From assembly GCA_002311025.1 (NCBI GenBank), contig DBYY01000004.1, positions 96,189-160,188 on the forward strand: a stretch of 64,000 nt of DNA. Direction: 5' to 3'. The notes beneath the pieces were generated by a model. The model searched no databases. It saw only the letters and a program-made list of their open reading frames with translations, and had not been told where the DNA came from. Below are positions 6,611 to 16,527 of the stretch, one piece after another. The translations under genes were made by a program, and so were the position numbers. Position 1 is the stretch's first letter, and each line of letters starts with the position of its first letter. Source of the stretch: Candidatus Proelusimicrobium tauri (lineage in GTDB: Bacteria; Elusimicrobiota; Elusimicrobia; Elusimicrobiales; Elusimicrobiaceae).

Positions 6611-9577
6611 ATGATAAAACATTGGGAAATTGTAGAAAATAAATGGACACAAGATGCTGCTTATGTATTATGCATAGTGGGAGAAGAATCAGATGCTGCT
6701 TTGATTTCAAAGGAGTTATCTTCTTTTTGTAATTTGGTTGATATTAAGGTTTCTTCCTTTAATTATATCTTTGAACTTCTCAATGTTACTGACGACGATA
6801 TTTTACAAAAAATACGCACCAGAATTGAAGAAATTGTCGCAAAAAGTTCCGCAAAAGATAAATCTTCTTCTTTAAGTGCCGGTCCGGTTCGCGTAAGCGA
6901 AGGTGGCCTTGCCTTTTCTACGGAAGATCTTTCAGGGGATAATTTGATAATCAGATCTTCCAGCGAAGGAGATGGTCTTTCTTCTTCAAGTGATGGTTTG
7001 CAAATTTCTATTGAAGAAGCAAAATCTTCCAAAATAGAAGAAACAAAAACCCATAATATAGGTCCTATTGTAAATAATCTGCAGGAAGAGCAACCAAATA
7101 TTGTAGTGCCGCAACCCGTTAAAGAAGTTCCCGCTCCGCAAAAAGTTCAACCTGTTAAAGAAGTTAAAGAAGAAAAAGTCGGCTTTTTTAAACGTTTGTT
7201 CTCCTTTGGAAAGAAGAAGGAAATTGAACCTAAAAAACAAGAAAAAGTATCAGAACCTTTACCTATTGAAACACAAAATACTAAAGTAAAAAATATTGTT
7301 CCAAACAAAGCAGATACTTTACGTTTGCCCGCAAAAGACGTAAAAAAACACGAACCGGCAGAAGATAAAAAGAATACTATGCATGGAGTTGTTGTTAAAG
7401 GAACTGCTTTCCCCACAAAAGAAATGGGTATTCAGGACGTAAAAGAAGTTTCTTTAGATTCAAAACCTCTTTTTGATAAGGAACAATCAAATGATAAAGC
7501 ACCTTTGGAATCTCAGGTGCCGCTTGATGATATTTTTGCGGCCGAAACTATTTGTCAATTTTACGACGAAGGTAGGGATGCTGCTAGCGAACCTAAAATA
7601 GAAAAAATAGTTGAACCTACACCTATGCCGACTCCGCAGATTATACCTATAACACGAAATAAGATTTTAGAAGAAAAATTAAATAAGCCCGCAGAAGAAA
7701 ATAAAGTGCAGCAAGAAACTGTAAATAATGTTTCTGCCACACCGGTAGAACAGAAACCGCTAGAACCCGCTGCACAGGTGCCGCCGCCGGCAGCAAAACC
7801 GGTTATACCTGCAGCACCGATTAAAACTTCTGCTTCGCAAAAGCCTGCTGAGGAAGTAAAGCCGGCTATTCCGCAGGCATCTGTTGCTCCGATTCAGCAA
7901 AAAGACGCTACTAATCAAGAGGTTCAAACAGCAAAACCTGTTGCCCCGCAAGCGCCGTTAAGCGAACCGGTAAATACAGAAAAGAAAATACGAAAAGATA
8001 TTCCTACATTAAGTATATCCGAAGAGGAAACTTTTAAAGTAAAAAATCCGCTTGTTCAAGAACAATCTAAAACTTCCTTACCTAAAGTGGAAGTTGACTC
8101 TAAAGATTTAGGACAGAATATGGCTTCCTTATCAAAAGAAGCCGCAGTTGTTGCTGCAACTTTAGCAAGCGCACCTAAACCTGCGGAAGTTAAAGCCGCT
8201 CAGACTCCCAAAGTAGAAAAGAAAGTAGAATCGGCACCTAAAAAAGAAAATAAGGTCGCTCAACCTAAACAAAGTGCCAAACAACAAAGACCTATTACAA
8301 TGCCACCAATAGATAAAACAACAATAGACGGTTTTGACCATACTATACAAACTTCTTCCATACCGGTTTATAAAAAGAGCAATTGGTCAATAGAAATGCC
8401 TATCATTCCCTCTTATACACTTGATAATTGGGATATGTCTTCAAACCGCTTTGCTCACGCAGCGGCCATGTCCGTAATAGAAAATCCGGGAACGATGCTT
8501 AATTATAATCCGTTCTTTGTTTTTGGCGAAAGCGGTTGCGGAAAAACCCATTTCTTAAATGCAATGGGTGTAGAATTTTCAAAGAAATTATCTCAAGATA
8601 AAATCTTTATTACAAACGGTGTTCGTTTTTCAAGAGGCGTACAAAGATCTATAGAAGATGGTTCAATAGAAAAAGTCAGAGGTTTCTTAGATGAGGCACA
8701 AGTTTTAATTATAGATGATATACATTTGACTGCTGTTAACGATTCAAACAGGGAGTTTATTTCTCAAGTCTTAAATGATTTTGTTAATAAGAGAAAACAA
8801 CTTATTATTTCTTCCAAATATCCACCTCAAGGACTTTCCCGTTTTGAAGAATTGACCGATTTTAAATTGAGTCAAGGTTGGGTTTCGGAATTAAAAACTT
8901 TAAGACCCAGCCACTTCATTAAGACATATACGAAAATGGCTGAGGATGCCCAAGTTGACTTGACAGAAGCACAATGTAGAGGATTTTTCGGTAGAGAAGG
9001 TCTTACTTTAGGTATGATTAACCGTGATATTAAGAGAGCAAAAGTCTTACGCAGACGCATTAAAGACAGCGGCAGTATGCTTATGTCTTATGAACAACTC
9101 TTTAACTATATTACGGCGATAACAGGTGAAGATACAACAAGCCAACTTGAAACTTTGGATTTATCAAGTCCCTTATCCATCAGGCGTGGAGAAAATACCA
9201 ATTGGGGTAATTTCGGTTTCTTCTTCCCTAAAGAAAGTGCCGATAAGTTTAAATGGATAGTTTACGCAACTATGCGCCGTGCTAAAGAACTCGGTATAAA
9301 AGGCGGATTCAACTTCGCTTTAAAATCTGCTTATTCAACGGAACATATTATTGCGTCTGCTTTTAAAATTGCCAATGTTTGTGATAGTAAGAGTTTAAAA
9401 GCGGCTATCATTCTAGGTCCGGATCCCAAAATTATTCAACCTGCCATTAGGGATAATTTCTGCGATATCTTATCTCACATGTTAGAGGTGATGATGATTC
9501 GCTGTGCCATAATCCCTTATGAAGATATTAAAAAGCCCAGCAGTTATGCAAAAGTCTTGGGCGATGTTCTAAAATAA
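6611..9577 (+). CDS. DnaA-like AAA+ ATPase with long Pro/Ala-rich linker
   Basis: A 988-residue protein in three parts. Residues 1-80 form a small alpha/beta domain, including AAYVLCIVGEESDAA. Residues about 90-580 are a low-complexity linker rich in Pro, Ala, Lys, Glu and Ser, interrupted near 190-204 by an amphipathic basic patch, VGFFKRLFSFGKKKE. Residues about 600-800 form an AAA+ module with Walker A GESGCGKTHFLNAM (near 639) and Walker B VLIIDDIHL (near 698), both in DnaA style. The last ~150 residues (after about 830) are a separate alpha/beta domain that I do not recognise. It does not look like the DnaA DNA-binding helix-turn-helix. The gene lies between deoC (7 nt) and a lipoprotein gene (10 nt). 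A role in replication control, polar organisation or motility is possible; none is demonstrated. Confidence 0.75.
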   Translation: MIKHWEIVENKWTQDAAYVLCIVGEESDAALISKELSSFCNLVDIKVSSFNYIFELLNVTDDDILQKIRTRIEEIVAKSSAKDKSSSLSAGPVRVSEGGLAFSTEDLSGDNLIIRSSSEGDGLSSSSDGLQISIEEAKSSKIEETKTHNIGPIVNNLQEEQPNIVVPQPVKEVPAPQKVQPVKEVKEEKVGFFKRLFSFGKKKEIEPKKQEKVSEPLPIETQNTKVKNIVPNKADTLRLPAKDVKKHEPAEDKKNTMHGVVVKGTAFPTKEMGIQDVKEVSLDSKPLFDKEQSNDKAPLESQVPLDDIFAAETICQFYDEGRDAASEPKIEKIVEPTPMPTPQIIPITRNKILEEKLNKPAEENKVQQETVNNVSATPVEQKPLEPAAQVPPPAAKPVIPAAPIKTSASQKPAEEVKPAIPQASVAPIQQKDATNQEVQTAKPVAPQAPLSEPVNTEKKIRKDIPTLSISEEETFKVKNPLVQEQSKTSLPKVEVDSKDLGQNMASLSKEAAVVAATLASAPKPAEVKAAQTPKVEKKVESAPKKENKVAQPKQSAKQQRPITMPPIDKTTIDGFDHTIQTSSIPVYKKSNWSIEMPIIPSYTLDNWDMSSNRFAHAAAMSVIENPGTMLNYNPFFVFGESGCGKTHFLNAMGVEFSKKLSQDKIFITNGVRFSRGVQRSIEDGSIEKVRGFLDEAQVLIIDDIHLTAVNDSNREFISQVLNDFVNKRKQLIISSKYPPQGLSRFEELTDFKLSQGWVSELKTLRPSHFIKTYTKMAEDAQVDLTEAQCRGFFGREGLTLGMINRDIKRAKVLRRRIKDSGSMLMSYEQLFNYITAITGEDTTSQLETLDLSSPLSIRRGENTNWGNFGFFFPKESADKFKWIVYATMRRAKELGIKGGFNFALKSAYSTEHIIASAFKIANVCDSKSLKAAIILGPDPKIIQPAIRDNFCDILSHMLEVMMIRCAIIPYEDIKKPSSYAKVLGDVLK

Positions 9578-9587
9578 AAGAGGTTTT

Positions 9588-10694
9588 ATGAAAAAGATAT
9601 CCTTATTATTGTGTGCGGTAATTGCCGTATTATGCGCTTGCCAAAGAATGAATCTTGGCCCTAAGGGCGAAGGGGAATATGTTATAGGTAAAGCGGAAGT
9701 AGAATATAATGCTAAAGACTTATCCGGCATGAAAAAAGAGGCCTTTAAACTTGCAAAGCAAGATGCCTTAAAAAATGCCGTGGATGTATTTTTATCCTCT
9801 AACAGTAATATGGAATATCCTCAAAACATTCAAGAAGAAATTTTAGCAAAACCGGATAATTACATCAGAAAGGCCTATATTAAACATAGCGAGCAAAGGG
9901 GAGAAAATTTCTTGTTAGAAGCACGCGTTATGATTTTAGTCAGTAATCTTGCTACTAAAATTAAAAATTTACAGGATTCTTCTTATATCAAAAAAACGAA
10001 TATCTTTGTTGCTACAAGAGAACTTGAAAAGGATGAAGTTTCTTTAAATCAATTCTGCAAACAGGGTATTTATAAGGCACTTAAAAATCAACCCTATGTA
10101 TTAATAGACGGCGGGAATTTGAGCCAAAATAATATAGAAAATAATACCTCAATAGTAGATAAGGCAAAAAAAGAAGGAACAAGATTTGTTATTATTGCCG
10201 ATGCTTCCGCAAGCCCTATTGAAACTGCCGCACAACTTTCTACCACCTTTAAGTCTATAAGAGCAAAAGTGAATATGGTCGCTTTAGGAACAAAGAATTA
10301 TCAGTTAATTGCTGAGGAAGCCCAAAGCGCTAGCGGGCTTGACGCTGATGAAACTATGGCTTATCAAAAGGCCTTAAGTAATGCCTGTTTTGAAGCCGCT
10401 ACGCAAATGATTGAACCTATAAATGCTTCCATAAACAGCGCAAAAACTTTTGAGTTCGTTATAAAAGAAGTGAACACTATTCAAAGACTTGAAAGACTTC
10501 AAACAATTTTAAGAGAATTAAAAGAAGTGGAAGATTTTGTTTTAGTTAAATATGTTAATTCCACCGCTACTTTTGAAGTACAGGCAAATGTGCGTACTTC
10601 GGAAGAATTTTCCGCCAAAATTATTAGAAAATATTATAATAACTTTACTATTTTGAACACCACTCCTGATGTGGTGGAAATGGTTTTCATCTAA
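9588..10694 (+). CDS. Lipoprotein with LPP20/FlgT-like N-terminal region
   Basis: The 368-residue product has a lipoprotein signal ending LCAC (Cys18). The first part of the mature protein contains YVIGKAEVEYN followed by a KKEAFKLAKQDALKNAVDVF helix. This pattern (strand, then Ala/Lys-rich helix) is seen in LPP20 and FlgT-type N-terminal domains. The middle has RFVIIADASASPI, and the C-terminal third is a mixed alpha/beta segment with VKYVNSTATFEVQANVR. It is translated from AGAGG and sits between the DnaA-like gene and comM, which begins 1 nt after its stop. It is probably attached to the outer membrane. The function is unknown and the domain comparison is tentative. Confidence 0.6.
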   Translation: MKKISLLLCAVIAVLCACQRMNLGPKGEGEYVIGKAEVEYNAKDLSGMKKEAFKLAKQDALKNAVDVFLSSNSNMEYPQNIQEEILAKPDNYIRKAYIKHSEQRGENFLLEARVMILVSNLATKIKNLQDSSYIKKTNIFVATRELEKDEVSLNQFCKQGIYKALKNQPYVLIDGGNLSQNNIENNTSIVDKAKKEGTRFVIIADASASPIETAAQLSTTFKSIRAKVNMVALGTKNYQLIAEEAQSASGLDADETMAYQKALSNACFEAATQMIEPINASINSAKTFEFVIKEVNTIQRLERLQTILRELKEVEDFVLVKYVNSTATFEVQANVRTSEEFSAKIIRKYYNNFTILNTTPDVVEMVFI

Positions 10695-10695
10695 T

Positions 10696-12237
10696 ATGCT
10701 TTGCTCAATTACTTCGGCTTGTTTAAAAGGGATAGAAGGCTATATCGTTAATGTGGAAGTTGATATTTCTGCCGGTTTGCCTTCCCTTACTTTGGTCGGT
10801 TTGCCCGACCAAGAAGTAAAAGAAGCCAAAGACAGAGTCCTTGCCGCGATAAGAAACAGCGGTTTTGATTCCCCCGTAAAAAAAATAACGATAAATTTGG
10901 TTCCTGCCGAAATAAAGAAATCCGGCACGCATTTTGATTTGCCTATTGCACTTGGCATTTTAGGTGCCAGTGGGCAACTGTCCGATAAAGCAATAGAAAA
11001 TCTTAAAAAATATGTTTTTATAGGTTCTCTTGGTTTAACCGGTAAGATACACGGTTGTGCCGGCGTCTTACCTATGCTTATTGCCTTAAGCCGTAAGAAA
11101 AAAACAAAAGCAATTATCCCACAAGACAATTTACAAGAATCAAAATATGCCACTATGGATTGTTTTAGTGCGCAAAATTTAAGACAGGTAGTAGATTTAC
11201 TTGAAGAGAAAATTCCTTTTGAACAGGAAAATAAAAATCAGGAAGAATCTTTTAGTTTACAGGAAGGTTACAGCGAAGACTTTAGCGAAGTCAAAGGGCA
11301 AACTCTTGCCAAAAGAGCGCTTGAAATTGCCGCCGCCGGCGGGCATAATGTTTTGATGATGGGACCGCCGGGAACGGGCAAAAGTATGCTTGCCAAAAGA
11401 TTTGCAACTATTTTACCGCCACTTGAAAAAGAGGAAATGCTTGAGATTTTACAAATTTATTCCGTTTGCGGTCTTTTGAATAAAAGAAAAGGTAATTTTC
11501 AAAGACCGTTTAGGGATCCGCACCATACAATTTCAAATATTGCTTTAGTTGGTGGCGGTCAAAACCCAAGACCGGGCGAAGTAAGTCTTGCGCATAACGG
11601 TGTTTTGTTTTTAGATGAATTTGCGGAGTTTTCAAGGATCTCTCTTGAAGTTTTAAGAGAACCTTTGGAAACTTTTAAAGTGACAATAGCCAGAGCAAAA
11701 GAAACTTTAACTTTTCCCGCAAAATTTACGCTTATTGCGGCTATGAACCCTTGCCCGTGCGGTTATCACGGGCATAATGTAAAAGTTTGCAACTGCACAC
11801 CTGTTCAGATAAGTCGCTATAAAGCAAAAATTTCCGGTCCTCTTTTAGATAGAATTGATTTGACCGTTAATCTTCTTCCCGTTAATTTTAAAGATTGGGA
11901 AAAGAAATCAGAAGGTCCTACCAGCGCGCAAATAAGACAGAGAGTTGTTTCCGCAAGAGAGATACAAAAAGAGCGTTTTAAAAACACTCCTACAACTGCT
12001 AATGCTTTTATGAGTGTTGCCCAAATAAAAGAGTTTTGTGCTTTACCAAAAGACGGTGCGCAAGTTTTAGAACTCGCTATGAAGAAACTCGGTCTTTCGG
12101 CAAGAAGTCTTGATAAAATTTTAAAAACAGCGCGCACCATTGCCGATTTGGAAGGCGTTAAAGATATTAAAAAAGAGCATCTTATGGAAGTTTTTCAGTA
12201 TAGACCTTTAGATAGAAAAGGAGTTAGGGATATATGA
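10696..12237 (+). CDS. comM: ComM/YifB family Mg-chelatase-like AAA+ helicase
   Basis: With the ATG at 10696 the protein is 513 residues, a normal ComM length, and begins LCSITSACLKGIEGYIVNVE as the family does. An upstream in-frame ATG at 10669 would overlap the lipoprotein gene and is not used here. Domains: an N-terminal Lon-type ribosomal S5 fold (GLPSLTLVGLPD), a central AAA+ core with Walker A MGPPGTGKSMLAKR and Walker B NGVLFLDEFAEF, a Cys-rich insertion NPCPCGYHGH, and a C-terminal helical domain. ComM is a hexameric branch-migration helicase that extends recombination during natural transformation. dprA overlaps its end by 4 nt, supporting a competence role. Confidence 0.92.
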   Translation: MLCSITSACLKGIEGYIVNVEVDISAGLPSLTLVGLPDQEVKEAKDRVLAAIRNSGFDSPVKKITINLVPAEIKKSGTHFDLPIALGILGASGQLSDKAIENLKKYVFIGSLGLTGKIHGCAGVLPMLIALSRKKKTKAIIPQDNLQESKYATMDCFSAQNLRQVVDLLEEKIPFEQENKNQEESFSLQEGYSEDFSEVKGQTLAKRALEIAAAGGHNVLMMGPPGTGKSMLAKRFATILPPLEKEEMLEILQIYSVCGLLNKRKGNFQRPFRDPHHTISNIALVGGGQNPRPGEVSLAHNGVLFLDEFAEFSRISLEVLREPLETFKVTIARAKETLTFPAKFTLIAAMNPCPCGYHGHNVKVCNCTPVQISRYKAKISGPLLDRIDLTVNLLPVNFKDWEKKSEGPTSAQIRQRVVSAREIQKERFKNTPTTANAFMSVAQIKEFCALPKDGAQVLELAMKKLGLSARSLDKILKTARTIADLEGVKDIKKEHLMEVFQYRPLDRKGVRDI

Positions 12238-13352
12238 ACTTTGAAGAAAAACTTGCCCGTATAAAAGTGAACTCCTTTAGTTATTTGCGTTCCGATTGGC
12301 TGCTTGAAATGATAGCAATTTTCGGTAATGCCGTAGAACTTTTGAAACAAGATGCCCAAACCATCAGTAAAGAAGGCAAAATATCTTTAGATAGTGCCGA
12401 AGCCTTTTTAAAATCTTGTGCTATGCTTGACGCCCAAAAAGAAATGGAAAAAACCGAAAAAGTGGGTGGTAAAATTTTGTTTAACGGGGAAGAAGATTTC
12501 CCGCAAAGACTGGCCGAAATTAAAGAAGCACCGCTTTTAATTTATGTCAGGGGGGATTTAGGGGACGCGCAAAGGGCCTCTGTCGGTATGGTCGGCACAA
12601 GAAAAATTTCCCCTTATGGCAGGCGTGCGGCTACACAACTTGCAGGCGACCTTGCGCAAAGCGATGTCGTTCTTGTCAGTGGGCTTGCACGCGGTATTGA
12701 TAGTGTCGTTCACGCCCAGGCCGTTAAAAATGAGAGCGCAACTTGGGCCTTAATCGGCACAGGTATAGGGCGTTGCTATCCTGCTGAAAACCGCGAACTT
12801 GCAAGAGCAATTTTAGATACCGGCGGGGCAATAATTTCGGAGTTGCCTTTTGACGCACCGCCTTTAGCACACCATTTCCCAAGAAGAAACCGCCTTATTG
12901 CAGGTCTTTCCGATTTAGTCGTAGTAGTTGAAGGGGAAATAAAAAGCGGTGCTTTAATAACCGCTAAAATGGCCTTAGATCAAGGAATTGATGTTATGGC
13001 TGTTCCTGGTCCTATTGATAGTCCGACATCCGGCGGACCTAATAAACTTATCAAGGAAGGGGCGGGTATGGCTCTATCGGCAAAAGATATAATTGACGCC
13101 ATCCCAAGCCAGAAAAAATTTGGACTTAAGGTCAAAAAACTCTATAATGAAAGTAAAGAGCCAAGTGAACCTTTGACAGAACAAGAACAAAAGATTTTAG
13201 ATTTAATAGGCGATGGCTCTAAAAATGTTGATGAATTATCGCTTGAAGCAGATTTGGAAATAACGCAGTTAAGCGCAATTTTATTTAGTTTAGAAGTCGC
13301 AGGTATAGTAATCTGTGCAGACGGCAAATATAGCCGAAGTAAATTTAATTAA
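12234..13352 (+). CDS. dprA: DNA-processing protein DprA
   Basis: This 372-residue protein loads RecA on single-stranded DNA taken up during transformation. The Rossmann-like core is clear: VGMVGTRKISPYG, LVSGLARGIDSVVHAQAV, TGIGRCYPAENREL, and HHFPRRNRLIAGLSD with FEGE-like VVEGEIKSGALITAKMAL. A C-terminal winged-helix (DprA/Smf WH) follows from about residue 310 (EQEQKILDLIGDGSKNVDEL). The N-terminal ~60 residues form a helical domain. It overlaps comM by 4 nt (ATGA) and is followed by topA after 11 nt, a common arrangement in bacteria. Confidence 0.95.
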   Translation: MNFEEKLARIKVNSFSYLRSDWLLEMIAIFGNAVELLKQDAQTISKEGKISLDSAEAFLKSCAMLDAQKEMEKTEKVGGKILFNGEEDFPQRLAEIKEAPLLIYVRGDLGDAQRASVGMVGTRKISPYGRRAATQLAGDLAQSDVVLVSGLARGIDSVVHAQAVKNESATWALIGTGIGRCYPAENRELARAILDTGGAIISELPFDAPPLAHHFPRRNRLIAGLSDLVVVVEGEIKSGALITAKMALDQGIDVMAVPGPIDSPTSGGPNKLIKEGAGMALSAKDIIDAIPSQKKFGLKVKKLYNESKEPSEPLTEQEQKILDLIGDGSKNVDELSLEADLEITQLSAILFSLEVAGIVICADGKYSRSKFN

Positions 13353-13363
13353 GGAAGATAATT

Positions 13364-15649
13364 ATGGCTACAAATACAGCAAAAACAACAAATAAAACAA
13401 CGGGCAAAGCCCTTGTGATAGTAGAATCACCCACGAAACAAAAAACTATAAGCAAGATACTCGGGCCAAATTTTATTGTTCGCAGTTCTTTTGGTCACGT
13501 CAGAGATTTACCCTCTAAAGAAATAGGCGTAGATGAGAATAATAATTTTACTCCTACTTATGTCGTCAGCGGAAAACCGCGCATTATTGCCGATTTGAAA
13601 GATGCCTTAAAAAAAGTTAGCGAAGTCTACCTTGCTACTGACCCTGATAGAGAAGGGGAAGCAATTGCTTGGCATTTACAGGAACTTTTAAAATTAAAAC
13701 CGGAAAATACAAGAAGAATTTTTTTCCACGAAATTACTCCGACAGCCGTTAAAGATTCTTTTGCCCACGCAAGAGGTATTGACCATAATTTAGTTGACGC
13801 CCAGCAAGCCCGCAGAGTTTTAGATAGACTTGTGGGTTATAAACTCTCACCTCTTCTTTGGCGTAAAATAACAAGCGGTCTTAGTGCGGGCCGTGTGCAA
13901 TCTGTTGCGGTTAGACTACTTGCCGAACGCGCAAAAGAAATTGAAAATTTTAAGGAACAGCCTTATTGGTCTTTAAAAGTTAAACTTGAAAAGCCGAATC
14001 AAAAACCTGCATTTCTTGCCCGTGCTTATAAATGGGAAGGAAAAAATGTGGAAAGAACCACAACTTATAAATTATTTGCCGAAGATTATAAAGTTAAAAA
14101 TACAATTTTTGATTCAAACGAAAGTTTAGCCGCCCTTAATGCCGTCTTAAGACAAGGACCTTTAAAAGTTGAAAAAATAGAAAAAAAGGAAGTCAAACAA
14201 AAACCTAAACCGCCTTTTATTACAAGTTCTATGCAGCAGGATGCTTATAATAAACTTGGCTTTTCTTCCCAAAAGACAATGTCAGTAGCGCAAAGTTTAT
14301 ATGAAGGTGTGGAAATCGGCGGACAGATTACCGGTCTTATAACTTATATGAGAACCGACTCCTTTAATGTTTCAACGCAACTGCAAACCCAAACAAGTAA
14401 ATTTATTAAGGAAAAATACGGCGAGGCCTATGCTCCTGCAAAACCGCCTGTATATAAAAGCAAAGTTAAAGGGGCGCAAGAAGCCCACGAGGCTATTCAC
14501 CCGACCGATGTAAATAAAACCCCGCAAGATATTAAAAAATATCTCACTCCGGAGCAATTTAAACTTTATGAACTCATTTGGCTTAGATTTGTTGCCTCCC
14601 AAATGGCAGAAGCAGTATTTAATACTGTTTCAATTGATATTTCTGCCGTAAGTGCGGATAAATGTCTTTTGAGAGCAAACGGCAGAACGATTAAGTTCAA
14701 TGGTTATTTATCTGTCTATCAAGATGAACCCGAAGAAGAAAACGCGGACGAAGAAAAACAGGATGCCCTTTTGCCTCCACTTGAAGAAGGCGATACTTTA
14801 AATCTTTTGGATATTCAAACAAAAGAACATAAAACAACCCCGCCACCTTGCTATAATGAAGCAAGTCTTATTAAAACTTTGGAAAAACACGGTATCGGCA
14901 GACCTTCCACTTATGCGCCGACCATTAAGACTATTATGGATAGAAAATATGTTGCTAAACAACCTAAAACAAATAAACTTGTGGCAACGGAACTTGGCAT
15001 AACGGTTACCGAGCAATTAAAAGAATTTTTCAAAGATATTATGGACCTTTCTTATACGGCAGGTGTGGAAGAGACTTTGGACGATATTGCCGAAGGTTCT
15101 AAAGGTTGGGTATCTGTTATAAGTAAATTCCACGAAGGTTTTGTTAAAGATTTGGCCAATGCTTCCCAAAATATGAAAAAGCCAACACCTAAAGCCGTTG
15201 AAGGCGAAAAATGCCCGCTTTGCGGCGGTGATATGGTGGAAAGACAAAGTCGCTTCGGCAAATTTTTAACTTGTGTAAACTATCCTAATTGTAAAGGTAA
15301 AAAGAGTTTAAACGGAGTAAATACTACCGTTGAACAAACCAATGAAAAGTGCGAAAAATGCGGCAGCCCTATGGTTATAAGAAACGGCAAACGCGGACGC
15401 TTTATGGCTTGTAGTGCTTACCCCAAATGTAAAAACACTTATTCTATTGACGAACAAGGTAATAAAATTGCATCTACCGGTCCGATAGATTCCGGCAGAA
15501 AATGTGAAAAATGCGGCAAACCTTTAGTCTTAAGAAAAAGCGCTAAAGGCGAATTTTTGGGTTGCAGCGGATATCCTAAATGCAAAAATATAGTTAAAAT
15601 TACCCCTGAAGAAGCCCAAAAAATAAGAGAAAATAACGAAAGCAAATAA
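13364..15649 (+). CDS. topA: DNA topoisomerase I
   Basis: The 761-residue type IA topoisomerase relaxes negatively supercoiled DNA. The Toprim domain is at the N-terminus (ALVIVESPTKQKTI, and ATDPDREGEAIAWH for metal binding). The catalytic tyrosine is Tyr328 in GLITYMRTDSF. Three C-terminal four-cysteine zinc fingers are visible at about residues 616-642, 662-689 and 713-740. Each has the pattern CxxCG, a stretch around RxxxGxFLxC, then YPxC. It follows dprA after 11 nt with a GGAAG ribosome-binding site and precedes the tyrosine recombinase gene by 2 nt. Confidence 0.97.
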   Translation: MATNTAKTTNKTTGKALVIVESPTKQKTISKILGPNFIVRSSFGHVRDLPSKEIGVDENNNFTPTYVVSGKPRIIADLKDALKKVSEVYLATDPDREGEAIAWHLQELLKLKPENTRRIFFHEITPTAVKDSFAHARGIDHNLVDAQQARRVLDRLVGYKLSPLLWRKITSGLSAGRVQSVAVRLLAERAKEIENFKEQPYWSLKVKLEKPNQKPAFLARAYKWEGKNVERTTTYKLFAEDYKVKNTIFDSNESLAALNAVLRQGPLKVEKIEKKEVKQKPKPPFITSSMQQDAYNKLGFSSQKTMSVAQSLYEGVEIGGQITGLITYMRTDSFNVSTQLQTQTSKFIKEKYGEAYAPAKPPVYKSKVKGAQEAHEAIHPTDVNKTPQDIKKYLTPEQFKLYELIWLRFVASQMAEAVFNTVSIDISAVSADKCLLRANGRTIKFNGYLSVYQDEPEEENADEEKQDALLPPLEEGDTLNLLDIQTKEHKTTPPPCYNEASLIKTLEKHGIGRPSTYAPTIKTIMDRKYVAKQPKTNKLVATELGITVTEQLKEFFKDIMDLSYTAGVEETLDDIAEGSKGWVSVISKFHEGFVKDLANASQNMKKPTPKAVEGEKCPLCGGDMVERQSRFGKFLTCVNYPNCKGKKSLNGVNTTVEQTNEKCEKCGSPMVIRNGKRGRFMACSAYPKCKNTYSIDEQGNKIASTGPIDSGRKCEKCGKPLVLRKSAKGEFLGCSGYPKCKNIVKITPEEAQKIRENNESK

Positions 15650-15651
15650 AA

Positions 15652-16527
15652 ATGCTAAAGCAAATAGAAAATTTTAAAATTCATATTAAAGGCAGAAACT
15701 TATCGCCTCATACTATCCGTGCATATAGCACGGATTTAGATGAGTTTGCCGGTTTTATGAATTATAAAAGTTTGCTTACCGTTAAAGATTTTAACCTATC
15801 AAATATAAGAACCTATCTTGTTTGGGAAAGCAATAAAGGCCTTTCCCGCCAAGCAATGTTGCGCAAAATAAGTTCGCTTAGAAGTTTTGCAAAGTTTTTA
15901 GCCAACAGAGGGGTTATTGAGGCAAGTCCTTTCAAACTTTTTAACGCACCCAGAAGGGAAAAACTTTTGCCCAAATTTTTAACTCAAACGGAAGCCACTA
16001 ATTTAATGCAAGCACCCAGCACTTCCCGCTTTGCTTTAAGAAACCAAGCCATTTTGGAACTTATGTATTCCAGCGGCTTAAGACGAAGCGAAACCGTCGG
16101 TTTAAATATCGGTGATATTAATTTTTCGCAAGGTACGGTCAGGGTTTTCGGTAAAGGCGCAAAAGAAAGAATTGTGCCTGTCACCGATATCGCTTTAAGT
16201 TGTATCAGCGATTATTTGGCAACGCGCACAAATACCGATTATAAGGAACCCTTGTTTTTAGGTTCTAAAGGTACACGCTTAAGCGGCGAAGGTCTTGCCC
16301 AAATAGTCAAACAATCTGCCTTAAAAGCCAATCTTGCCCATAAAATAACGCCGCACAGTTTAAGGCACTCTTTCGCAACGCATTTACTGAATAATGGTTG
16401 CGATTTGAAAAGTTTACAGGAAATGCTAGGTCATAAAAGTTTATCTGCGACTCAGGTTTATACCCATGTTTCTTTAGAGCACTTAAAACAAGTTTATGAC
16501 CGTGCACACCCAAAGGGGGATAAATGA
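15652..16527 (+). CDS. Tyrosine recombinase, XerC/XerD type
   Basis: A 291-residue site-specific recombinase of the kind that resolves chromosome dimers at dif with FtsK. The N-terminal SAM-like core-binding domain contains LSPHTIRAYSTDLDEF. The catalytic residues are visible: Arg in SSGLRRSE (near 144), H-x-x-R in HSLRHSF (near 235-238), a second His in MLGHKSLS, and the nucleophile Tyr270 in ATQVYTHV. It sits in the housekeeping run comM-dprA-topA with no integrase-type neighbourhood, so a chromosomal Xer role is most likely. I cannot decide between XerC, XerD and a single-recombinase XerA-like protein, so no symbol is given. Confidence 0.93.
   Translation: MLKQIENFKIHIKGRNLSPHTIRAYSTDLDEFAGFMNYKSLLTVKDFNLSNIRTYLVWESNKGLSRQAMLRKISSLRSFAKFLANRGVIEASPFKLFNAPRREKLLPKFLTQTEATNLMQAPSTSRFALRNQAILELMYSSGLRRSETVGLNIGDINFSQGTVRVFGKGAKERIVPVTDIALSCISDYLATRTNTDYKEPLFLGSKGTRLSGEGLAQIVKQSALKANLAHKITPHSLRHSFATHLLNNGCDLKSLQEMLGHKSLSATQVYTHVSLEHLKQVYDRAHPKGDK

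Noticed and set aside
15652..16527. Tyrosine recombinase as a sign of a mobile element
   Set aside because: It lies in a housekeeping operon beside topA and dprA, with no att repeats or phage genes nearby.
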